A stretch of DNA of 7,207 nt from Chloroflexota bacterium. GTDB taxonomy: Bacteria; Chloroflexota; Limnocylindria; Limnocylindrales; CSP1-4. The stretch is from positions 1 to 7,207 of the forward strand of contig JAKAHL010000098.1 in NCBI GenBank assembly GCA_021815005.1. Direction: 5' to 3'. Shown here piece after piece: positions 1 to 5,755 of the stretch. The position numbers and the translations under genes were made by a program. The notes below the pieces were generated by a model. The model had not been told where the DNA came from, did not search any database, and was given only the letters and a program-made list of their open reading frames with translations. The stretch's first letter is position 1. The number at the start of each line of letters is the position of its first letter.

Positions 1-665
1 ACGGCGCGGGCGCGGTCGTGGTGTCGGCATCGGACGAGCCCACGGGCCCCACCGGGATCGAGCTCACGACCGACCCGAAGGGCGCCTACATGATCTGGCT
101 GCCCGCGGGCGGCTCCAAGGCGCCGGCCTCGTCGGAGACCGTCGCCCGCAACCAGCACAAGATCCGGATGGAGGGGCGCGAGACCTACCGGTTCGCCACC
201 CGGACGCTGGCCGCCACCGGCCTGGCGGCCGTCGAGAAGGCCGGCTGGGCCCAGGCCGACGTGGACCTGATCATCCCGCACCAGGCCAACGTCCGGATCA
301 TCGAGGCCGTGGCCAAGGGCCTCGACCTGCCGATGGACCGCTTCTTCGTCAACGTGGACCGCTACGGCAACACGTCGGCGGCGTCGGTGCCGATCGCCCT
401 GGCGGAGGCCGTGAACGAGGGGCGGGTCAAGCCGGGCGACAAGCTGGTGTTCATCGCGTTCGGCGCGGGGTTCACCTCCGGCGCCGTGGCGCTCGAGTGG
501 ACCGCGGACCCGAGTCGCGGCCTGATCGGCGAGGCGGCCGTCCGCCCCGAGGACGTGTCCATCCGCCAGCCGTTGGGCTGGGAGACCGTCGATCCCGTCC
601 CGCCCGCGCTCGCCCACGTTCTCGCCCGGCCGCTGCCAGCCCGATCCGCCGACCCCGTCACCTGA
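1..665 (+). CDS. fabH: Beta-ketoacyl-ACP synthase III (FabH), 3' part only
   Basis: This is the C-terminal part of the enzyme that starts bacterial fatty-acid synthesis by condensing an acyl-CoA primer with malonyl-ACP in the cytoplasm. The frame is open from base 3, so the gene begins upstream and the catalytic Cys is outside the window. Visible are a GAGAVVV segment typical of the thiolase fold, the MEGRE.YRFA segment, the active-site His in PHQAN (codon 279-281) and the active-site Asn in YGNTSAAS (codon 369-371). The family end motif GAGFTSGA..LEW finishes near base 500. E. coli FabH stops at this point, but here a Pro/Arg-rich tail of about 54 residues follows to the TGA at 663-665. Codon use in the tail is still GC3-rich, so it looks translated. 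fabG follows after 50 nt. Family assignment is firm; the role of the tail is unknown. Confidence 0.93.
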   Translation, partial: GAGAVVVSASDEPTGPTGIELTTDPKGAYMIWLPAGGSKAPASSETVARNQHKIRMEGRETYRFATRTLAATGLAAVEKAGWAQADVDLIIPHQANVRIIEAVAKGLDLPMDRFFVNVDRYGNTSAASVPIALAEAVNEGRVKPGDKLVFIAFGAGFTSGAVALEWTADPSRGLIGEAAVRPEDVSIRQPLGWETVDPVPPALAHVLARPLPARSADPVT

Positions 666-680
666 CGCCCGGTCACGCCC

Positions 681-686
681 TACCCT
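681..686 (+). promoter_or_regulatory. Possible -10 element (TACCCT) before fabG
   Basis: TACCCT fits the TANNNT pattern of a -10 box and lies in the 50-nt gap between fabH and fabG, 14 nt before the Shine-Dalgarno. No -35 hexamer is evident, and fabH-fabG spacing also fits simple read-through. The motif is short enough to occur by chance. It is listed mainly because similar TACCAT elements precede two later genes. Confidence 0.2.
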
Positions 687-700
687 CAACGACCCGACAT

Positions 701-707
701 AGGAGGA
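701..707 (+). promoter_or_regulatory. Shine-Dalgarno of fabG
   Basis: AGGAGGA is a near-perfect anti-16S match ending 8 nt before the ATG at 716. It fixes the fabG start and rules out the longer in-frame reading that overlaps the end of fabH. It is the only strong ribosome binding site in the window. Confidence 0.85.
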
Positions 708-715
708 CCCCGCGC

Positions 716-1468
716 ATGCTCGACCTCACCGGCAAGGTTGCCCTCGTCACCGGCGGCGCCCGCGGCATCGGCCGTGCGATCTGCCTGCGGCTCGCCACGC
801 AGGGCGCCGACATCGCCTTCCTCGACGCCGGCAACCCGGCCGTCGGCGAGGCGACGCGGGCGGACATCGAGGCGCTCGGCCGCAAGGCGCTGTTCGTCAC
901 GGGCAACGTGACCGACCCCGAGCAGTGCGACGCGTTCGTCAAGTCCGCGCTCGACGCCCTCGGCCGGGTGGACATCCTCGTCAACAACGCCGGCATCACC
1001 CGCGACGACCTCGTCATGCGCATGAGCGTGGACGAGTGGAAGGCGGTCCTCGAGGTCAACCTGTTCGGCGCGTTCTACTGCACCAAGGCCGTCGTGCGCC
1101 CGATGTTCCGGGCCAAGCGGGGCGGCCGCATCATCAACATGAGCTCCGTGTCGGGGCAGGCGGGCCAGATCGGCCAGGCGAACTACAGCTCGTCCAAGGC
1201 GGGCCTCATCGGCCTCACCAAAGCGAGCGCCCGGGAGTTCGCCTCGCGGGCCATCACGGTCAACGCGGTCGCGCCGGGGTTCATCACCACCGAGCTCACC
1301 AAGGACCTGCCGGGCGAGCTCCAGGACGCGATCCGCGCGCAGACCCCGCTGGGCCACTTCGGCACCGTGGACGACATCGCGAACGCGGTCGCGTTCCTGG
1401 CCTCGGACGAGGCCGCGTACATCACCGGCCAGGTGCTCGCCGTGGACGGCGGCCTGGTGATGATGTAG
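716..1468 (+). CDS. fabG: 3-oxoacyl-ACP reductase (FabG), SDR family
   Basis: A 250-residue classical short-chain dehydrogenase that reduces 3-oxoacyl-ACP to 3-hydroxyacyl-ACP, the first reduction of each fatty-acid elongation cycle, in the cytosol. Length matches FabG (about 245). Visible in order: nucleotide-binding TGGARGIG (residues 12-19), NNAG (90-93), N115, and the catalytic triad S144, Y157, K161 with the usual YxxxK spacing. Then come the VAPGFI.TE loop and the C-terminal ITGQ.L.VDGG motif typical of FabG. The ATG is chosen because of the strong Shine-Dalgarno. R16 suggests NADPH use, while D37 at the end of the second strand is the position where NAD-dependent members carry Asp, so the cofactor is uncertain. 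The location after fabH supports FabG over other SDR enzymes. The next gene starts 2 nt after the stop. Confidence 0.93.
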   Translation: MLDLTGKVALVTGGARGIGRAICLRLATQGADIAFLDAGNPAVGEATRADIEALGRKALFVTGNVTDPEQCDAFVKSALDALGRVDILVNNAGITRDDLVMRMSVDEWKAVLEVNLFGAFYCTKAVVRPMFRAKRGGRIINMSSVSGQAGQIGQANYSSSKAGLIGLTKASAREFASRAITVNAVAPGFITTELTKDLPGELQDAIRAQTPLGHFGTVDDIANAVAFLASDEAAYITGQVLAVDGGLVMM

Positions 1469-1470
1469 CC

Positions 1471-2049
1471 GTGCCGTTCACCGTCGAGCCCACCGCCATC
1501 CCCGAGGTCCTGATCGCGCGACCGCGCCGCTTCGCCGACGACCGGGGGTGGTTCGCCGAGATCGTCCAGGTGGACTCGTTCGCCCCCCTCGGCCTGCCGA
1601 CGCGGTTCGTCCAGGTGAACCAGTCGCGCTCGTCGCTGGGCGTCGTCCGCGGCCTCCACTTCCAGTGGGACCCGCCGCAGGGGAAGCTGATGCGGGTCGT
1701 GACGGGGCGCGCGTTCATGGTGGCGGTGGACATCCGGCCGGGCTCGCCGACGCTCGGCCGGCACGTGGCGGTGGAGGCGTCGGCCGACGAGCCGCTCCTG
1801 TTCTGGGCGCCCGCATCCTTCGCCCGGGGCTTCTGCGCCCTGTCCGAGGTCACCGAGGTGGAGTACTTCTGCACGGGCGCCTACAACGCCGCCGCCGAAT
1901 CCGGGATCCGGTTCGACGACCCGGACCTGGGGATCCGGTGGCCGGTGGCGGAGCCGCTGCTCTCGCCCAAGGACGCCGCCGCGGGCTCGCTGGCCGGCTG
2001 GCTGGCGCGCCCGGAATCAGCGCAGTTCGCCTGGCGCGCCCCGGCCTGA
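1471..2049 (+). CDS. rfbC: dTDP-4-dehydrorhamnose 3,5-epimerase-like protein (RmlC/RfbC family)
   Basis: A 192-residue cupin-fold epimerase. The family converts dTDP-4-keto-6-deoxyglucose to dTDP-4-keto-rhamnose for cell-surface polysaccharide. Length is close to E. coli RfbC (about 185). Visible: DDRGWFAE (23-30), NQSRSS (50-55), the RGLHFQ motif with catalytic His63, QGKL with Lys72, VAVDIR (84-89), the catalytic Tyr138 in CTGAY, the IRFDDPDLGIRWP motif (146-158), and Asp168 in LSPKD, the likely partner of His63. The usual FAHGF motif reads FARGF, with Arg119 in place of His. The GTG start lies 2 nt after the fabG stop, without a good Shine-Dalgarno, so translation is probably coupled to fabG. 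No rmlA, rmlB or rmlD is in the window, so the exact substrate is inferred. A related 3,5- or 3-epimerase acting on another nucleotide sugar is possible. Confidence 0.85.
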   Translation: MPFTVEPTAIPEVLIARPRRFADDRGWFAEIVQVDSFAPLGLPTRFVQVNQSRSSLGVVRGLHFQWDPPQGKLMRVVTGRAFMVAVDIRPGSPTLGRHVAVEASADEPLLFWAPASFARGFCALSEVTEVEYFCTGAYNAAAESGIRFDDPDLGIRWPVAEPLLSPKDAAAGSLAGWLARPESAQFAWRAPA

Positions 2050-2084
2050 GGCGGCGTCCCCGGCCTGAGGCGGCGTCCCCGGCC
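2039..2084 (+). repeat. 19-bp tandem repeat, 2.4 copies, across the epimerase stop codon
   Basis: Two perfect direct copies of CCCCGGCCTGAGGCGGCGT (2039-2057 and 2058-2076) are followed by the first 8 bases of a third (2077-2084). The TGA inside the first copy is the stop codon of the epimerase gene, and the second copy carries it again. It looks like a recent slippage duplication. Just after it, CGCCC (2086-2090) and GGGCG (2097-2101) could form a small 5-bp hairpin. No T-run follows, so I do not call a terminator. Confidence 0.9.
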
Positions 2085-2213
2085 GCGCCCCGTTCCGGGC
2101 GTCGGGCGAGCGTGCCGGACACAGGTCCCACCGCCCGCCCGTCGAGGGTCCCCCGCGCCGCCGGTACTTCTGTGGAGTGCCCGCTCCTATGAAGAATTGG
2201 CACGATCCGGGAC

Positions 2214-4091
2214 GTGATGCACCGCGCCGTCAGGCCCGCTCTCTGGACGCTCCGCCGCCTGGCGCGGCCGGCGCGCCCGCGCCTGCACGTGCTGGCTCTC
2301 ACGGGCGGGATCGTGACCCTCGCCCTCGGGCTCGCGGCCTGGCTGGCCACCGGCACACCCCGCAGCCCCGGCGAGCTGGTCGTGATGCTCGACCTCACCG
2401 TCGGCGGCACGCTGCTCACGACGGGCTCGCTCGTCGGCCGGGCGCGCGCTGGCGAGTCGCACCGGGACGCGCAGCTGGCCGTTCTGGCCCAGGCCGCCCG
2501 CCGGATGAGCGGGGGCGCCGAGCCCGGCGACGTCGGCCTCGCGGTGGTCGAGGAGATCCGCCGCGTCATCCCGTACCACAACGCGCGGGTCTACCTCGCC
2601 GAGGGCGAGACCCTCGTGCCCGTGGCGTTCGAGGGCCGGTTCGGCGCCTACGAGCAGGTGGACGCGGCCATCCTGCGGACGCAGGTCGGCGTGGGGCTGA
2701 CCGGCTGGGTCGCGCAGCACGGCGTCCCCCTGCGGGTTGACGACGCGCGCCACGATCCGCGCAGCGCCACGATCCCCGGCACCGACGACGTGGACGAGTC
2801 GATGCTCGTGGTCCCGATGCTGCACGACGACCGGCTGCTGGGCGTGATCACGCTGTCCAGGCTCGGGCTCGGCGGTTTCGATGACGACGACCTGCGCCTG
2901 CTCGGAATCCTCGCCGACCAGGCGACCACCGCCTTCGCGGGCGCTGCATCGCTGGCAGAGGCCCACCGCCTCGCCGAGGATCTCCGCCAGCTGCTGGACA
3001 TGAGCTCCGCCCTCTCGCGCTCCCTGGACCCCCGGGCCGTGGCGCGGCTGATGGCCGAGCACCTGGCCCGCGCCGTCGGCGCGGAGCGAGCCCAGATCAG
3101 CGACTGGGACCCTGCCGGGAACCGCCTGCGGACGCTCGGCTGCTTCCCGGCCGCCCGTCGCGAGCTGCTCGACGACTACTACCCCCTCGGCGCCTATCCG
3201 CTGACCGCGCGGGTGCTGGCCGAGGGCGACATCGCGACCGTTGACGCCGACGACCCCGACGCCGACGCGGCGGAGGCCGCCGAGCTGCGGCGCGAGGGCA
3301 TGCGGGGGCTGCTCATGCTCCCGCTGATCGCCAAGGGCGAGCCGATCGGCGTGGTGGAGCTCACCTCGCCGGGGCGCGCCACCGACGACCCGGGCAAGAT
3401 CACGCTCGCCCGCACGATGGCCAACGAGGCCGCGATGGCCCTCGAGAACGCCCGCGCCTACGAGGCCGTCCGCGACCTCGCCGACCGCGACCCGCTCACG
3501 GGGTTCTTCAACCACCGCTACCTCCACGAGCGCCTGGCCGAGGAGGTCGTCCGGGCGATTCGCACGGGCCGGCCCGTCTCGGTGCTGATGCTGGACCTCG
3601 ACGACTTCAAGCTTGTCAACGACACGTTCGGCCACGTCTACGGCGACCGGGTCCTCGTCTATGTCGCCGAGACGCTCCGGGCGGCGCTGCGGGCCTCGGA
3701 CGTGGCGGCCCGGTACGGCGGCGACGAGTTCGCCGTCATCCTGCCGGAGACCTCGGCCCCCGACGCGGCCACCGTGGCCGAGCGCATCCTCGCCGGCTTC
3801 CGCGCCAATCCGTTCAGCCCGGAGGGCCGGACGCCAATCCCGGTGGGCTCGTCGATCGGCGTCGCCACGCATCCCGGCGACGGCCGGACCGCAACCGACC
3901 TGATCGCAGCCGCGGACGCCGGGCTGTACGCGGCCAAGTCCGAGGGCGGCAGCCGGGTGCGGATCGGCCGGCGGCGCCAGGCGGCCGACGAGCTCGCGGC
4001 CGACCCGCCGCCGCGGGGCCTCCATGACCGGCTCCGCGAGTCCGCCCCTCGGGCGGTCGCGGTCGGTCGGGTCGGGTTCGGGGGCGTCTGA
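2214..4091 (+). CDS. Membrane-anchored diguanylate cyclase, GAF-GAF-GGDEF
   Basis: A 625-residue sensor enzyme predicted to make cyclic di-GMP from two GTP at the inner face of the membrane. Two hydrophobic segments (about 24-46 and 55-75) form an N-terminal anchor with almost no external loop. GAF1 covers about 85-245 and has the conserved run GVGLTGWVA...DPR...PGT..V.ESMLVVPM, ending LLGVITLSRLG. GAF2 covers about 260-420 and is more divergent, with an Asp/Ala-rich stretch near its middle. The cyclase domain starts at DPLTG (426-430). It has the metal and GTP site LDLDDFK..ND..GH (460-474), an intact GGDEF (502-506), and the inhibitory RxxD site as RASD (493-496), five residues before GGDEF. 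A basic, Pro-containing tail of about 40 residues follows. GTG 2214 and ATG 2217 are adjacent possible starts; neither has a clear Shine-Dalgarno. The signal sensed by the GAF domains cannot be read from sequence. A second cyclase follows. Confidence 0.92.
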   Translation: MMHRAVRPALWTLRRLARPARPRLHVLALTGGIVTLALGLAAWLATGTPRSPGELVVMLDLTVGGTLLTTGSLVGRARAGESHRDAQLAVLAQAARRMSGGAEPGDVGLAVVEEIRRVIPYHNARVYLAEGETLVPVAFEGRFGAYEQVDAAILRTQVGVGLTGWVAQHGVPLRVDDARHDPRSATIPGTDDVDESMLVVPMLHDDRLLGVITLSRLGLGGFDDDDLRLLGILADQATTAFAGAASLAEAHRLAEDLRQLLDMSSALSRSLDPRAVARLMAEHLARAVGAERAQISDWDPAGNRLRTLGCFPAARRELLDDYYPLGAYPLTARVLAEGDIATVDADDPDADAAEAAELRREGMRGLLMLPLIAKGEPIGVVELTSPGRATDDPGKITLARTMANEAAMALENARAYEAVRDLADRDPLTGFFNHRYLHERLAEEVVRAIRTGRPVSVLMLDLDDFKLVNDTFGHVYGDRVLVYVAETLRAALRASDVAARYGGDEFAVILPETSAPDAATVAERILAGFRANPFSPEGRTPIPVGSSIGVATHPGDGRTATDLIAAADAGLYAAKSEGGSRVRIGRRRQAADELAADPPPRGLHDRLRESAPRAVAVGRVGFGGV

Positions 4092-4094
4092 GCC

Positions 4095-4132
4095 GGTACC
4101 AACGTACTAGGCCTAACCGCGACTTCGGTACC
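4095..4132. repeat. Cluster of short palindromes between the two cyclases
   Basis: Within the 115-nt gap, GGTACC occurs at 4095-4100 and again at 4127-4132. Being self-complementary, the two copies also form an inverted pair. Between them lies an 8-bp perfect palindrome, TAGGCCTA (4108-4115), and another GTAC (4104-4107). The patch is poorer in GC than the flanking genes. It could be an operator for the downstream cyclase, but no known binding site is recognised. Confidence 0.5.
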
Positions 4133-4134
4133 AT
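4129..4134 (+). promoter_or_regulatory. Possible -10 element (TACCAT) for the second cyclase
   Basis: TACCAT fits TANNNT and overlaps the second GGTACC. Transcription would begin near 4141, giving a leader of about 66 nt before the ATG at 4207. The 7-mer GTACCAT recurs before polX (5743-5749), followed in both cases by a GC-only run. No -35 hexamer is seen. Confidence 0.3.
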
Positions 4135-4206
4135 CGCCCGGCTTGCGGCCGCCCGGCCTCGCCCGCATCCTTGGCATCCAAGGTGGACGAATGGGGTGGG
4201 CTCGGG

Positions 4207-5658
4207 ATGGGGGACCGGCTGCGCAGGCTCCTGCGGGCGGGATTCGGCCATCCGATCGCGCTCCCGCTGGCCGCGGCCTCGGCCGTGGAGGCGGGCCGCC
4301 TCGTTCTCGCGCGCGACCCGCTCGACCTGCTGGTGCTCGCGGCCATGGGCGCCGTCGCGCTCGCGGTCGTCCGGTCCGGTGGCGCGTCCGGGCGCGACGG
4401 GGCCACGCGCGGGGCTGAGGCCGAGAGCTTCGCCCGCATGCTTCGCGGCCTGTCGCGGTCGGTGTCGCCAGACGCGATCGTGGGTGCCATCGTCGAGGAG
4501 CTGGGAGCCGGCACCGGCGCCGACCACGTGTCGGTCGTCCGGCGCAGGCCCGAGGCGTGCAACCTCGAGGCGGTGCTGTCGCCGACCCGGCCCGGGGCGC
4601 CCGCCTCGCGGACGTACCTGCCCCTGTCCGAGCTTGAGGACCCGGCCCTCGAGATGGCGGGCGCGACCGCGTCGTCGGCCGCCGCCCGGGGTCGCCGCTT
4701 CGCCGCGGTGCCGATCCAGCCGGACGCGGACGGCGATCCCCAGCTGGTTGGACTGGGCCTCGCGCGCCCCCGGCCCGCCACGGTCGGGGCGAGCCTCGGC
4801 CCGGCCGCGGGCCAATCCGAGGGCCAAACGGCGAGCCCTGCGGCGGGGGCGGGCCCCCTCGCGCCCGCGGCACCCGACCTGCGTCGCTCAGTCGCGCCCG
4901 CGGCACCGGCGCCCCAGCACGCCCCGCCGCTCCGGGCCGACCCGGGGCAGCGGATCGCGGACCGCATCGCCGGTCGGCTCCAGGACGAGTACGGGCTGCG
5001 CAACGTGGTGGCCGCGCCCCTGCGGGTGGACGGGCGAGTGGAGGGGGCGATCGTCCTGTCGCGGCGCACCGACGAGCCGTGGGCACCGCGGGCCCGAGGC
5101 CTGCTCGCCGCCGCCGCCGTGGAGGCCTCCGCCGCCCTCGCGCGGGTGTCGTCGCTCCGGGACGCCGAGGCCAGGGCAACGATGGACGCCCTGACCGGCC
5201 TGCCCAACCGCCGCTACTTCGACGAGTACCTGGGCCTGCTCGCCCGGCGCCGCCGCGCGGAGGACCGCGTGGGCGTGCTGATGGTGGACATCGACCGCTT
5301 CAAGCAGCTCAACGACACGTTCGGGCACGCGGTCGGCGACCAGGTCCTGCGCGAGGTGGCGCAGGCGCTCGCAGGCGCCGTCCGCGAGGGAGACGTCCCG
5401 GCGCGGTTCGGCGGCGAGGAGTTCGTGGTCCTGCTCCGCAATCCGGGCCTGCGCATTGCCGTCGAGGTGGGCGAGCGGGTGCGGCTCGCCGTGGCCGCCC
5501 TGGACCTGCGCCGGCTCGGCGTCACGGGCGTGTCCGTCTCGGTGGGCGTGGCGGTGGCCGAGGGGCCCGAGGCAGAGCTGCACGATGTGATCGACGAGGC
5601 CGATCGTGCGCTCTACCGAGCGAAGCGGGCCGGCCGGGATCGCGTGGTCGCGGCGTAG
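4207..5658 (+). CDS. Diguanylate cyclase with interrupted GAF-like domain and GGEEF domain
   Basis: A 483-residue predicted cyclic di-GMP synthase. The N-terminus has one weak (about 16-35, containing Glu and Arg) and one clear (about 39-55) hydrophobic segment, suggesting membrane attachment. A GAF-like sensor begins near 65, is broken by an Ala/Pro/Gly-rich stretch at about 187-245, and resumes with DEYGLRNVVAAPLRVDGRVEGAIVLSRR and its closing helix to about 320. The cyclase domain starts at DALTGLPNRRYF (327 on). It has VDIDRFKQLNDTFGH (360-374), GGEEF (402-406, an accepted active form) and the inhibitory RxxD site as REGD (393-396). ATG 4207 is preferred because GGGGTGGG lies 6 nt upstream. 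In-frame GTG 4183 and TTG 4171 are alternatives. The paralogous cyclase lies 115 nt upstream. No EAL or HD-GYP phosphodiesterase is in the window. Confidence 0.9.
   Translation: MGDRLRRLLRAGFGHPIALPLAAASAVEAGRLVLARDPLDLLVLAAMGAVALAVVRSGGASGRDGATRGAEAESFARMLRGLSRSVSPDAIVGAIVEELGAGTGADHVSVVRRRPEACNLEAVLSPTRPGAPASRTYLPLSELEDPALEMAGATASSAAARGRRFAAVPIQPDADGDPQLVGLGLARPRPATVGASLGPAAGQSEGQTASPAAGAGPLAPAAPDLRRSVAPAAPAPQHAPPLRADPGQRIADRIAGRLQDEYGLRNVVAAPLRVDGRVEGAIVLSRRTDEPWAPRARGLLAAAAVEASAALARVSSLRDAEARATMDALTGLPNRRYFDEYLGLLARRRRAEDRVGVLMVDIDRFKQLNDTFGHAVGDQVLREVAQALAGAVREGDVPARFGGEEFVVLLRNPGLRIAVEVGERVRLAVAALDLRRLGVTGVSVSVGVAVAEGPEAELHDVIDEADRALYRAKRAGRDRVVAA
4859..4907 (+). repeat. 16-bp direct repeat inside the second cyclase, 33-bp period
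   Basis: TCGCGCCCGCGGCACC occurs at 4859-4874 and 4892-4907. The 33-bp offset is 11 codons, so both copies are read in the same frame and encode (L/V)APAAP within the Ala/Pro-rich insert. This fits growth of a linker by in-frame duplication. Confidence 0.85.
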
Positions 5659-5668
5659 GGGGCCTGCG

Positions 5669-5697
5669 AGGACCGGGCGGCGACCCGCGCCGGTCCT
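5669..5697 (+). terminator. GC-rich hairpin after the second cyclase
   Basis: AGGACCGG (5669-5676) and CCGGTCCT (5690-5697) are perfect 8-bp inverted copies around a 13-nt loop, beginning 11 nt after the cyclase stop codon. The place and strength suit a transcription terminator or mRNA 3'-end stabiliser. There is no T-run after it, so intrinsic termination of the E. coli type is not supported. Hairpins without a U-tract are often proposed in very GC-rich genomes. Confidence 0.4.
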
Positions 5698-5743
5698 GCG
5701 TCGCCTTCGCCGTCGGGCTGGCGACGCCGTCCGGCCCGGCCCG

Positions 5744-5749
5744 TACCAT
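5744..5749 (+). promoter_or_regulatory. Possible -10 element (TACCAT) for polX, leaderless arrangement
   Basis: TACCAT ends 6 nt before the GTG at 5756. With normal -10 geometry the first transcribed base would be the G of that GTG, giving an mRNA with no leader. This fits the lack of a Shine-Dalgarno before the gene. No -35 hexamer is visible, as is common for leaderless promoters in GC-rich bacteria. The ATG overlapping this element (5748) is out of frame with polX. Confidence 0.4.
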
Positions 5750-5755
5750 GGCGCC

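Noticed and set aside
497..715. In-frame upstream extension of fabG overlapping the end of fabH
   Set aside because: The extra residues are low-complexity Arg/Pro-rich, and the AGGAGGA 8 nt before ATG 716 fixes the start at the family's normal N-terminus.
2198..2220. TTGGCACG resembling the -24 half of a sigma-54 promoter
   Set aside because: The matching -12 GC is absent at the required spacing, and the start codon of the cyclase lies too close downstream.
2189..2220. ATG at 2189 as a start for a small gene or for the first cyclase
   Set aside because: It is in a different frame from the cyclase, and its product is Arg/Pro/Gly-rich without motifs.
2187..4025. Long antisense open frame opposite the first cyclase (over 600 codons)
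   Set aside because: The + strand frame encodes clear GAF and GGDEF motifs. The antisense product is rich in Arg, Gly, His and Ala with no domain, as expected for the mirror of a GC3-rich gene.
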